Origin: Bacilli bacterium
GTDB taxonomy: Bacteria; Bacillota_I; Bacilli_A; Haloplasmatales; Haloplasmataceae
Length of the DNA stretch: 6,118 bases
Assembly: GCA_012513195.1 (NCBI GenBank)
Contig: JAAZCR010000232.1
Location: 1 to 6,118, forward strand
Direction: 5' to 3'
Shown here: positions 1-5,609 of the stretch, in pieces
Numbering within the stretch: position 1 is the first letter of the stretch
Layout of the letters: the number at the start of each line of letters is the position of its first letter
Program-made: the position numbers and the translations under genes
Notes under the pieces: generated by a model
What the model saw: the letters and a program-made list of their open reading frames with translations, nothing else
Databases searched by the model: none
What the model was told of the DNA's origin: nothing

Positions 1-278
1 CCATAAAACTATTTGATAAGTTTTGTGAAAGTTTAAGTTTAGCTGATAAGGTATACTTACGGGAAATCTTTTCTTCCGCGAGAGAACATGATGCAACAAT
101 TTCTATCAATGATTTAGCTAAAGCGATTAATAAAAGTGAAGTAATAAATGATGATAGTTATCTGGAAGAGTTTCCAAAATATCATAATGCGGTAATTGTG
201 TTTATGGGTGCTGGGGATATCGATAAACTATATTCTAAGTATATTGAAAAAATACAAAAAAAAGATAATTTTTCTTAA
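1..278 (+). CDS. murC: UDP-N-acetylmuramate--L-alanine ligase MurC, C-terminal fragment
   Basis: This is the 3' end of an open frame entering from the left edge (first full codon at position 3, TAA stop at 276-278), giving about 91 residues. MurC adds L-alanine to UDP-MurNAc with ATP in the cytoplasm, the first step in building the peptidoglycan stem peptide. The visible part is the C-terminal Mur ligase domain. It contains the MurC-typical stretch 'ESLSLADKVYLREIFSSARE' followed by 'ISINDLAKAI', and near the end 'VIVFMGAGDIDKL', the 'GAGDI' signature seen in MurC C-termini. Position next to a DUF948/YtxH gene and the aroA-ccpA pair matches the Bacillus neighbourhood. The ATP-binding and central domains lie outside the window, so intactness cannot be judged. 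Confidence 0.93.
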   Translation, partial: IKLFDKFCESLSLADKVYLREIFSSAREHDATISINDLAKAINKSEVINDDSYLEEFPKYHNAVIVFMGAGDIDKLYSKYIEKIQKKDNFS

Positions 279-303
279 AAATTAAAGCATAATCATGTAT
301 AAT
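275..303 (+). promoter_or_regulatory. Candidate promoter for the DUF948/YtxH gene
   Basis: A perfect -10 box TATAAT lies at 298-303. A weak -35 candidate TTAAAA (275-280, four of six consensus bases) overlaps the murC stop codon at 17-bp spacing. Transcription would start near 310, about 30 bases before the GTG start. The gap is AT-rich, so a chance -10 is possible. No terminator is seen after murC, so read-through transcription may also contribute. Confidence 0.45.
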
Positions 304-311
304 GATTATAT
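297..311 (+). promoter_or_regulatory. PerR-box-like palindrome over the -10 element
   Basis: TATAATGATTATA at 298-310 is a perfect 6-1-6 inverted repeat. Extended to 15 bases (297-311), it matches the Bacillus PerR consensus TTATAATNATTATAA at 12 of 14 defined positions, missing only the outermost base on each side. It contains the whole putative -10 box, where a bound repressor would block RNA polymerase. PerR is the peroxide-sensing member of the Fur family; no perR gene is in this window, so the assignment is inference from the site alone. A second, overlapping inverted repeat (ATAATCAT at 289-296 with ATGATTAT at 302-309) shares the right arm. Confidence 0.35.
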
Positions 312-340
312 AAAGTGGTAAAGTTAAAGTAGGTGAAAAC

Positions 341-1057
341 GTGCTGCAGGATATAGTCTATATAACTTTAGGAATTGTCATCATTGTTTGTGTTATTGCG
401 GTAACATTTTTCGCAATTAAGTTTCTAGAGAATTATCGTAATACACTTAAACAAGCTGATGTAACAATAAAAATTGCTGAGTCAAGTTTACAAGAGTTAG
501 ATCATATGATTGAACTATTTACTAATAAACTAACAGATGCAGAAACCTTCTTCAAAGAGTTAAATAAGACAGGTTTATATTTAGAACGGGTAAATAATAA
601 ATTCGAACATATCGTAGAAATAATTGATAAATATCCTCGAGGTTTTGCTTCATCTTTATTTCTCTTGAATAAGATAGATTCAATTAAGGATATTACCAAG
701 TTATTTAACATCGTAAATTTTGATGAGGAGTTGAATTCAATGTTGAAAGATTTTATTAAAGGCGCAATTGTTGGTGGGTTATTTGTTGCATTCTTAACTC
801 CTAAAACAGGAGAAGAAATGCGCAAATTAGCATTAGAAAAACTTGATGAGTTAACGGAAAAAGCGAAGAACATCAATGTTGAGGATGTTCGTGACAGCAT
901 TTTCAAGAAAATCGAGGAACTACGCACTTACTTAACAACTTCAAGTAAGGATGAGATTATTAATCGCATTTTTGAAGAAATCAAAGCTTTATATGATAAA
1001 GTTCGCACTTTCTTCTCTAAACAAGAACCAAAAACAGAGATTATTGAAAAACAGTAG
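341..1057 (+). CDS. Membrane-anchored DUF948 protein with C-terminal YtxH segment
   Basis: This 238-residue protein has a hydrophobic membrane anchor at about residues 5-27. A long, charged, probably helical region follows (about 28-130), typical of DUF948 proteins such as Bacillus YtxG. A YtxH-like segment sits at about 138-175: a glycine-rich hydrophobic stretch (GAIVGGLFVAFL) followed by TPKTGEEMR, the usual 'AP.SGEE.R' signature. The remaining tail (about 175-238) is charged and probably coiled coil. In Bacillus these two domains are separate neighbouring genes, ytxG and ytxH, so this appears to be a fusion. The start is GTG, supported by AGGTGA at 331-336; the next in-frame Met is at residue 56 and would remove the anchor. 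Molecular function is not established; YtxH-type proteins are often linked to envelope or general stress. It likely acts at the inner face of the membrane. The stop lies inside a hairpin that resembles a terminator. Confidence 0.85.
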   Translation: MLQDIVYITLGIVIIVCVIAVTFFAIKFLENYRNTLKQADVTIKIAESSLQELDHMIELFTNKLTDAETFFKELNKTGLYLERVNNKFEHIVEIIDKYPRGFASSLFLLNKIDSIKDITKLFNIVNFDEELNSMLKDFIKGAIVGGLFVAFLTPKTGEEMRKLALEKLDELTEKAKNINVEDVRDSIFKKIEELRTYLTTSSKDEIINRIFEEIKALYDKVRTFFSKQEPKTEIIEKQ

Positions 1058-1081
1058 ATAGCTACTATTTACTGTTTTTTT
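1047..1081 (+). terminator. Terminator-like hairpin overlapping the DUF948/YtxH stop codon
   Basis: AAAAACAGTA (1047-1056) is fully complementary to TACTGTTTTT (1070-1079), with a 13-base spacer and a run of seven T at 1075-1081. The stem is AT-rich, so termination may be partial. An alternative inner pairing AGTAG/CTACT (1053-1057 with 1062-1066) competes with the outer stem. The TAG stop (1055-1057) lies in the stem, so ribosomes finishing the upstream gene could influence folding. Confidence 0.6.
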
Positions 1082-1109
1082 AAATGTGATAAAAGAAAAG
1101 GTTGATAGT

Positions 1110-2162
1110 ATGGATAGAATCAAAGAATTACGACAAAGAATAGATAAAGTTAATCAACAGATATTAAAGCTTTTAAATGAAAGAGCCCAAATAGCTTTAG
1201 AAATTGGTTTAGAGAAACGTAAAAGTGGTCATGCTATGTATGACCCTATTAGAGAAAAAGAGATTCTCGATTCAATATTGAAGGAAAATCAAGGGCCATT
1301 TTCTAATGAAGTAATCGCCTATCTATTCAAAGAAATCTTTAAAGCAACCTTAGCTTTACAAAAAGATGAGTTTATTAATAACTTAAAAATATCCCGTAAG
1401 TATCAAAATGAAGATACCTTAATTAAAATCAAAGGTGAAATAATTGGTGGAAGTAACACTACTTATATCTTTGGTCCTTGTTCGATTGAAAGTGTAGAAC
1501 AACTAGAAGAAGTGGCTAAGTTATTAGTTAATAAGGGGTTAAAGTTTATCCGCGGTGGTGCTTATAAACCGCGCACTTCACCTTATGATTTTCAAGGGTT
1601 GGGGTTTACTGGTGTAAAAATCATGACAGAAATAACAGATAAATCTAACCTTATATCTGTTATTGAGGTTTTAAATGAGAAACAACTTGAAGAAGCATAT
1701 GACTATATCGATATAATTCAAATAGGTAGTCGTAATATGGATAATTTTAGTTTGTTAAGAAGTGTTGGACAAACTAATAAACCAGTTATCTTAAAAAGAG
1801 GTTATAGTTCAACCATTGAAGAGTTTAAACTAGCAGCAGAATATATTGTTTCGGAAGGAAATCAGCAGGTCATATTATGTGAACGTGGTATCCGGACTTT
1901 TGAGACAGCCACACGAAATACTTTAGATATTTCTGCCATTCCCATTTTGAAAAAGGAAACCCACCTTCCTGTAATTGTCGATGTTAGTCATGCAGCAGGT
2001 AGAAAAGACATTATGACGCTTCTAGCTAAAGCTAGTTTGGCAGCAAACTGTAATGGGATTATGGCTGAAATACATCCAAATCCGTTTGTGGCGTTATCCG
2101 ATTCCCATCAACAAATGAATTTTGCGGAATTTGAAAGCTTTTATCAAGCGCTTATAGAATAG
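1110..2162 (+). CDS. aroA: Bifunctional chorismate mutase / DAHP synthase (AroA of Bacillus type)
   Basis: This enzyme condenses phosphoenolpyruvate and erythrose 4-phosphate to DAHP, the first step of the shikimate pathway. It carries an AroQ-type chorismate mutase domain at residues 1-90, with conserved R25, K36, the 'DPIRE' segment (D45, R48, E49) and Q84. The DAHP synthase barrel (type I beta, KDO8P-synthase-like) covers about 105-345. Metal and active-site residues are visible: C124 in GPCSIES, KPRTSP (153-158), H294 in DVSHAAGR, E320 in AEIHP and D331 in LSDS. The 350-residue length is close to the Bacillus enzyme (about 358). In that family the mutase domain also senses chorismate or prephenate for feedback inhibition. 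An in-frame GTG at 1086 is rejected because it has no ribosome binding site and sits right after the hairpin's T-run; ATG 1110 has AAAGG at 1097-1101. The name aroA follows Bacillus usage and is not EPSP synthase. Confidence 0.95.
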   Translation: MDRIKELRQRIDKVNQQILKLLNERAQIALEIGLEKRKSGHAMYDPIREKEILDSILKENQGPFSNEVIAYLFKEIFKATLALQKDEFINNLKISRKYQNEDTLIKIKGEIIGGSNTTYIFGPCSIESVEQLEEVAKLLVNKGLKFIRGGAYKPRTSPYDFQGLGFTGVKIMTEITDKSNLISVIEVLNEKQLEEAYDYIDIIQIGSRNMDNFSLLRSVGQTNKPVILKRGYSSTIEEFKLAAEYIVSEGNQQVILCERGIRTFETATRNTLDISAIPILKKETHLPVIVDVSHAAGRKDIMTLLAKASLAANCNGIMAEIHPNPFVALSDSHQQMNFAEFESFYQALIE

Positions 2163-2164
2163 TG

Positions 2165-2178
2165 TGAAAAAGTTTTCA
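2165..2178. promoter_or_regulatory. Upstream cre-like operator of ccpA (O1)
   Basis: TGAAAAAGTTTTCA has 6-bp arms (TGAAAA / TTTTCA) around a central AG. It fits the catabolite-response element pattern TGNAANCGNTTNCA except that the central CG is AG. It begins two bases after the aroA stop and lies 33 bp upstream of a second copy with the same arms. CcpA or another LacI-family regulator is the natural candidate; the missing CpG weakens the case. Confidence 0.4.
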
Positions 2179-2196
2179 ATTGTAAATCGCTTTCGC

Positions 2197-2225
2197 TTGA
2201 AAATATTTTCATTTGTGGTTATAAT
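2197..2225 (+). promoter_or_regulatory. Sigma-A type promoter of ccpA
   Basis: A -35 box TTGAAA (2197-2202, five of six consensus bases) and a perfect -10 box TATAAT (2220-2225) are separated by exactly 17 bp. Transcription would start near 2232, giving a leader of about 31 bases before the ATG. This is the best-formed promoter in the window. The -35 is overlapped by a palindromic operator candidate. Confidence 0.75.
2198..2211. promoter_or_regulatory. Cre-like operator overlapping the ccpA -35 (O2)
   Basis: TGAAAATATTTTCA is a perfect 14-bp palindrome with the same TGAAAA / TTTTCA arms as the site at 2165-2178, and a central TA in place of the CG of a canonical cre. It covers most of the -35 hexamer (2197-2202) and part of the spacer, so a bound protein would block RNA polymerase. 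The 33-bp distance between sites is about three helical turns, placing both on the same DNA face. Autoregulation by CcpA is the simplest inference. Confidence 0.45.
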
Positions 2226-2262
2226 AAATATAAGTTAAATTCCTGTCATGGGAGGTGAATAA

Positions 2263-3267
2263 ATGGTCGACATTAAAAATACAAAAGTAACGATTTACGA
2301 CGTCGCAAGTGAAGCAGATGTTAGTCTTGCAACGGTATCGCGCGTCCTAAATTATCCCGAGAAGGTAAAGCCTGCAACTCGTGAGCGTGTTCTTGAAGCG
2401 ATTCGCAAGTTAGGATATCGTCCAAATGCGATTGCACGGGGACTAGCTAGTAGAAAGTCAACGACAGTAGCCTTAATAGTTCCTGATGTATCACGGGCAT
2501 CAGTAGCGGAAATGATTAATGGTGTTGTTGATATTGCCCGCAAATATGATTATACAGTTATTTTAAAAGTAACTAATAGCGAACCTGATGTTGAAGAAGA
2601 CATATGGCAGGAAGTATTTGCCGCTCAAGTTGATGGGATTATCTACTTAAATGATGAACTCCAAGAGCATAACATTAAGCAGATTAAATCTAGTGATGTT
2701 CCTGTTGTTTTATGTAATGTTGGTGTAGACGATCCAACCATTGCTTGTGTTTCGATAGATTTTGAGAAAGCATTCTATGAAGCAACGCAATCGCTAATAA
2801 ATAAAGGTTTGAAAGACATCCTCCTAGTTTCAACGAGAAGCGCTTATTATGTCAACTCATTCAAAGAACGTGGCTATATCAACGCTATGAAAGAAGCAAA
2901 TCTTGAACCTAATATCGTGCGGACATCGGGCAGATTAGTTGTTAATTATCCTTTCTTTATCGATTATCTAAAGAATCATAAACCAGAAGCTGCTCTTGTT
3001 GTTCGTGATTCGATTGCGGTTTCGATGATTAATGCGGCAAGCGAAGTTGGAATTAAGATTCCTGATGAACTAGAAATCATTTCATTCCAAAATACAAAAT
3101 ACGCGAAGATGTCAAGACCGACATTGAGTTCCATTGATAATCCAATCTATGATATAGGTGCTGTTAGCATGAGACTTTTAACTAAGTTAATGAATAATGA
3201 ACCAATCGAGAACCTAAATGTCGTTTTACCACATAATATCATTTGGCGAAATTCAACTAAAAATTAA
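2263..3267 (+). CDS. ccpA: Catabolite control protein A (LacI/GalR family regulator)
   Basis: CcpA is the global carbon regulator of Firmicutes; with HPr phosphorylated on Ser46 it binds cre sites. The 334 residues match the family length. A LacI-type helix-turn-helix (VTIYDVASEADVSLATVSRV, about residues 9-28) is followed by the hinge helix RPNAIARGLASRK (53-65), with the minor-groove leucine of 'ARGLAS' kept, then a periplasmic-binding-protein-like core. The C-terminal stretch YDIGAVSMRLLTKLM (296-310) is almost identical to Bacillus CcpA and keeps Y296, D297, A300, R304 and K308 of the HPr contact surface. Differences: 'PHR' near the C-terminus is PHN (N325), 'TDEMALG' reads RDSIAVS, and 'GFDNT' reads SFQNT. 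GGAGGTGA at 2251-2258 fixes the ATG. Location directly after aroA is the classic ccpA position. CcpA is clearly the best call, though cofactor use may differ. Confidence 0.9.
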   Translation: MVDIKNTKVTIYDVASEADVSLATVSRVLNYPEKVKPATRERVLEAIRKLGYRPNAIARGLASRKSTTVALIVPDVSRASVAEMINGVVDIARKYDYTVILKVTNSEPDVEEDIWQEVFAAQVDGIIYLNDELQEHNIKQIKSSDVPVVLCNVGVDDPTIACVSIDFEKAFYEATQSLINKGLKDILLVSTRSAYYVNSFKERGYINAMKEANLEPNIVRTSGRLVVNYPFFIDYLKNHKPEAALVVRDSIAVSMINAASEVGIKIPDELEIISFQNTKYAKMSRPTLSSIDNPIYDIGAVSMRLLTKLMNNEPIENLNVVLPHNIIWRNSTKN

Positions 3268-3282
3268 TCTATATCAAGCAGA

Positions 3283-3307
3283 CTAAGGAGTACCATACAC
3301 CCCTTAG
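3283..3307 (+). other. Short inverted repeat in the ccpA-pduL gap
   Basis: CTAAGG (3283-3288) is complementary to CCTTAG (3302-3307) across 13 bases. No T-run follows, so it is not an intrinsic terminator. It may be a small mRNA hairpin or an operator between ccpA and pduL, or chance. No convincing promoter was found between 3268 and 3334, which favours co-transcription of pduL with ccpA. Confidence 0.3.
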
Positions 3308-3334
3308 AGATAACATTTAGAGGAGGAACAACAT

Positions 3335-3913
3335 ATGAAAACAAAATTACCAATAGCCATGAGCAATCGCCATATCCATTTAAGTCCAGAACATTTGGAA
3401 GCACTTTTTGGTGCTGGGTATGAATTAACCAAGTTCAAGGATTTATCTCAACCAGGTCAATTTGCGGCCAATGAAAAAGTTGATATAGTAGGTCCTAAAG
3501 GAACTCTTAAAGGTGTGCGTGTATTAGGTCCTTGTCGGGGAAAAACACAAATTGAAATCTCCCGCACTGATAGTTTCGTTCTAGGTATCTATCCACCTGT
3601 ACGTGACTCAGGTGATATTAAAGGTACACCTGGTGCGAAAATCATTGGACCTAAAGGCGAAATTGAAATCGAAGAAGGTGTAATCATTGCAGCACGCCAT
3701 ATTCACATGCATCCGGATGATGCTAAGGAATTTGGTGTGAAAGATAAAGACCGTGTAAGAGTAAAAGTTGAAGGTGAACGCGGTCTAATCTTCGATAATG
3801 TTTTAGTTCGTGTTCGTGATGATTTCGCTTTAGAAATGCATGTCGATATCGATGAAGGTAATGCGGCAGGCATAAATAATGGCGATTTAGTAGAAATCGT
3901 AGAGATTTTATAA
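3335..3913 (+). CDS. pduL: PduL-type phosphate acyltransferase (phosphotransacetylase), no targeting extension
   Basis: PduL interconverts acyl-CoA and acyl-phosphate; in cells without classical Pta it typically serves as the acetyl-CoA/acetyl-phosphate enzyme feeding acetate kinase. The 192 residues form the two-barrel PduL fold. Likely zinc ligands are H13 and H15 in SNRHIHL, H122, H124 and H126 in RHIHMH, and H169 in EMHVD; the catalytic arginine is probably R90 in PPVRDSG. Only about six residues precede the first barrel, so the N-terminal encapsulation peptide of microcompartment PduL proteins is absent, and no shell genes are nearby. This points to a cytosolic housekeeping enzyme. A strong AGGAGG (3321-3326) lies 8 bases before the ATG. 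It sits where Bacillus has acetyl-CoA metabolism genes between ccpA and tyrS. Substrate chain length (acetyl or propionyl) cannot be read from sequence. Confidence 0.92.
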   Translation: MKTKLPIAMSNRHIHLSPEHLEALFGAGYELTKFKDLSQPGQFAANEKVDIVGPKGTLKGVRVLGPCRGKTQIEISRTDSFVLGIYPPVRDSGDIKGTPGAKIIGPKGEIEIEEGVIIAARHIHMHPDDAKEFGVKDKDRVRVKVEGERGLIFDNVLVRVRDDFALEMHVDIDEGNAAGINNGDLVEIVEIL

Positions 3914-3914
3914 T
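3886..3914 (+). promoter_or_regulatory. Candidate promoter for the tyrS T-box leader
   Basis: A perfect -10 box TATAAT (3909-3914) overlaps the pduL stop codon. The base sequence at the -35 position (TTTAGT, 3886-3891) is poor. Transcription would start near 3921, just ahead of T-box Stem I, where such leaders normally begin. The spacing is convincing but the -35 is not. Confidence 0.45.
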
Positions 3915-4067
3915 AATTATATAAATGAGCGATGAATGGGCGAAGTAGTGATATCGAAAACTTTCAGAGACTTAGTGGTTGGTGCGAACTAAGATTTTCG
4001 ATATTAACGAATTACACCCTGGAGCATTCACCACTGGTGAACGGTAGAACCGTTATCTAAATGAGTG

Positions 4068-4095
4068 CACAAATATTACTTAAGTAATATTTGTG
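4068..4095. repeat. Perfect 28-bp palindrome forming T-box Stem III
   Basis: CACAAATATTACTT (4068-4081) is followed directly by its exact reverse complement (4082-4095). In RNA it folds into a hairpin of about 12 bp with a TTAA loop. Its place just before the antiterminator matches Stem III of T-box leaders, so RNA structure explains it better than a protein site. Confidence 0.85.
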
Positions 4096-4116
4096 AATTA
4101 AGGTGGTACCGCGTGT

Positions 4117-4150
4117 AAAACGTCCTTAAGTGATTAAGGACGTTTTTTTT
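4117..4150 (+). terminator. Regulated intrinsic terminator of the T-box leader
   Basis: AAAACGTCCTTAA (4117-4129) pairs perfectly with TTAAGGACGTTTT (4134-4146) around a GTGA tetraloop, with T continuing to 4150. The 5' arm includes the bases used by the antiterminator, so the two folds are mutually exclusive. It ends transcription when tRNA-Tyr is charged. Confidence 0.95.
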
Positions 4151-4203
4151 ATTATTACATATGATAACATAAAAACAATTAAGTGTAGTAAAGGAGAATG
4201 AAC

Positions 4204-5469
4204 ATGAAGAACCCATTATTACTCGACTTAGCGTGGCGTGGTTTAATTAACGACTGTACAGATATAGAATTATTGGATGAAATGTTAAATGAAGGTAGTA
4301 TTACTTTATATTGCGGGTTTGACCCAACTGCTGAAAGTTTACATGTAGGTTCTTTATTACCAATTTTAACCTTAAAACGATTCCAACTAGCTGGACATAA
4401 GGTACTTGCTTTAGTTGGAGGGGCAACAGGTCTTATTGGTGACCCTAGTGGACGTTCAACGGAAAGACAACTTAATTCTATTGAAACTGTTCAAAAATGG
4501 GTGGGATCCATTAAGGCACAATTATCACAATTCCTAACCTTTACAGAATCAAATAATCCTGCTGAAATGGTAAATAACTATGATTGGACAAAGGATTTAA
4601 CAGTTATTGATTTTCTACGTGATATTGGTAAGCATTTTGGCATCAATTACATGTTAGCAAAAGAATCAATTGAACGACGTCTAGAGACTGGTTTATCTTA
4701 TACTGAGTTCTCATATACAATTTTACAAGCGCTAGATTTCTATCATCTATTTACGTCTAAAAACTGTGTATTACAAATCGGTGGAAGTGATCAATGGGGC
4801 AATATTACTTCAGGATTAGAATTAATTAGAAAGATACATGGTCCAGAAGCAAAAGCTGTTGGTTTAACTATGCCTTTAGTCACAAAAGCTGATGGTACTA
4901 AATTTGGCAAAACAGCTGGTGGAGCAATTTGGTTAGATGCGAAATTAACATCACCATATGAAATGTATCAATTCTTCTTAAATACCAGTGATGATGATGT
5001 TATTAAATTCTTGAAATATTTTACTTTCTTATCAAAAGAAGAAATTGAAGCACTAGAAGAAAAAGTTAAGACCGAACCCCATTTACGAGAAGCACAAAAA
5101 GCACTAGCAAAAGAAGTAGTGACACTAGTGCATGGTAAAGAAGCATATGAACAAGCTGTAAAAATCACAAGTTGTCTTTTCAGTGGTGATATTAAGTCTT
5201 TAACAAGTAAAGAAATCGAAACTGGTTTAAAGGATTTCCCCGCTGTGACATTCGCTGAAAGTACTAACATTGTAGACGCATTGGTGATGTGTGGCGCCGC
5301 AACTAGTAAACGGCAAGCAAGAGAATTCTTAAGCAGTAATGCAATTCAAATTAACGGCGAAAAAGTTAACGATGTTAATTTCATGATTAGTAAAGACATC
5401 GCCATCGACGGTAAGTTTGTGATTGTTTTACGCGGTAAAAAGAACTATTATATGATTAGATTTGAATAG
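4204..5469 (+). CDS. tyrS: Tyrosyl-tRNA synthetase (TyrRS, bacterial TyrS type)
   Basis: TyrS charges tRNA-Tyr with tyrosine in the cytoplasm. The 421 residues match the family (Bacillus about 422). The class I catalytic domain shows the HIGH-equivalent HVGS (47-50), GDPSGRS (79-85), the tyrosine pocket (Y36, D80, Y171, Q175, D178, Q197, each two positions after its Geobacillus TyrRS counterpart), GGSDQWGN (193-200) and the KMSKS-equivalent KFGKT (233-237). A C-terminal S4 RNA-binding domain (about 355-415) includes 'SKRQAREFL' and 'INGEKV'. The last His of HIGH is Ser, a natural variant in bacterial TyrRS. An ATG six bases upstream (4198) lies only one base after AAGGAG (4191-4196), too close to be used; the ATG at 4204 has 7-base spacing and is chosen. 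Expression is controlled by the upstream tyrosine T-box. Confidence 0.97.
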   Translation: MKNPLLLDLAWRGLINDCTDIELLDEMLNEGSITLYCGFDPTAESLHVGSLLPILTLKRFQLAGHKVLALVGGATGLIGDPSGRSTERQLNSIETVQKWVGSIKAQLSQFLTFTESNNPAEMVNNYDWTKDLTVIDFLRDIGKHFGINYMLAKESIERRLETGLSYTEFSYTILQALDFYHLFTSKNCVLQIGGSDQWGNITSGLELIRKIHGPEAKAVGLTMPLVTKADGTKFGKTAGGAIWLDAKLTSPYEMYQFFLNTSDDDVIKFLKYFTFLSKEEIEALEEKVKTEPHLREAQKALAKEVVTLVHGKEAYEQAVKITSCLFSGDIKSLTSKEIETGLKDFPAVTFAESTNIVDALVMCGAATSKRQAREFLSSNAIQINGEKVNDVNFMISKDIAIDGKFVIVLRGKKNYYMIRFE

Positions 5470-5522
5470 ATAGTAAAGAAATCAAAGTACATTTACTATA
5501 TAGGATAAAGCTTTCCTTATAA
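5470..5522. other. Two weak inverted repeats after tyrS
   Basis: ATAGTAAA (5470-5477) pairs with TTTACTAT (5492-5499), and TATAGGA (5499-5505) pairs with TCCTTATA (5514-5521) with one bulged base. Neither is followed by a T-run. They may protect the tyrS mRNA end or be chance AT-rich pairings. Confidence 0.25.
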
Positions 5523-5532
5523 ACTTAATATT

Positions 5533-5541
5533 TGATATAAT
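5533..5541 (+). promoter_or_regulatory. Orphan extended -10 motif between tyrS and rpsD
   Basis: TGATATAAT is a perfect extended -10 (TG, one base, TATAAT at 5536-5541). The -35 position (5513-5518) is poor, which an extended -10 can tolerate. No coding frame follows on this strand; a transcript starting near 5548 would reach the terminator after about 58 bases. It may be chance in AT-rich DNA. Confidence 0.25.
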
Positions 5542-5574
5542 CTATTGTCATTTTTGAAAATATTAAACCAAAGT

Positions 5575-5605
5575 AAAAAAGCCTTCTTTTAATAGAAGGC
5601 TTTTT
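5575..5605. terminator. Bidirectional terminator shared by tyrS and rpsD
   Basis: AAAAAGCCTTCT (5576-5587) is perfectly complementary to AGAAGGCTTTTT (5594-5605) around a six-base loop. The + strand transcript ends in five U (5601-5605) and the minus strand transcript in six U (from the A-run 5575-5580). It lies 4 bases past the rpsD stop and serves both convergent genes. Confidence 0.9.
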
Positions 5606-5609
5606 AATA

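Larger units (their letters stand above)
3925..4150 (+). ncRNA. Tyrosine-specific T-box riboswitch in the tyrS leader
   Basis: This leader senses uncharged tRNA-Tyr and permits tyrS transcription when charging is low. Stem I closes with TGAATG (3933-3938) and CATTCA (4025-4030). The specifier loop has AGTA (3944-3947) on its 5' side and GAA-T-TAC-A on its 3' side, giving a UAC tyrosine specifier at 4013-4015. A 10-bp helix (3951-3960 with 3995-4004) leads to the distal loop with GGTTGGTGCGAAC (3977-3989). The conserved ACCGTTATC...ATGAGTG region (4049-4067) and a long hairpin (4068-4095) follow. The T-box AAGGTGGTACCGCG is at 4100-4113; its TGGT (4104-4107) fits a tRNA ending in ACCA, as expected for tRNA-Tyr. 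The antiterminator pairs TTAAGG (4098-4103) with CCTTAA (4124-4129), excluding the terminator. Confidence 0.96.

Noticed and set aside
502..927. Minus-strand open frame of 141 codons opposite the DUF948/YtxH gene
   Set aside because: It lies wholly inside a recognised gene, has Ser/Asn-rich low-information sequence and no family resemblance.
1086..1109. GTG at 1086 as the aroA start
   Set aside because: It has no ribosome binding site and directly follows a T-run; the ATG at 1110 has AAAGG at a proper distance and gives the expected chorismate mutase N-terminus.
2181..2197. A canonical cre site around the CG at 2188-2189
   Set aside because: TTGTAAATCG resembles the left half of a cre but has one extra base before the CG, and aligning on the CG leaves several mismatches.
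2352..2543. Minus-strand open frame of 63 codons opposite ccpA
   Set aside because: It is the reverse of the conserved DNA-binding region, a chance frame.
4068..4095. The 28-bp palindrome as a protein operator or mobile-element end
   Set aside because: It falls exactly at the T-box Stem III position and is explained as RNA structure; no element or target duplication is nearby.
4198..4203. ATG at 4198 as the tyrS start
   Set aside because: It is one base from the AAGGAG; the ATG at 4204 has correct 7-base spacing.
4968..5270. Minus-strand open frame of 100 codons opposite tyrS
   Set aside because: It lies inside the conserved tyrS coding region and shows no recognisable protein features.
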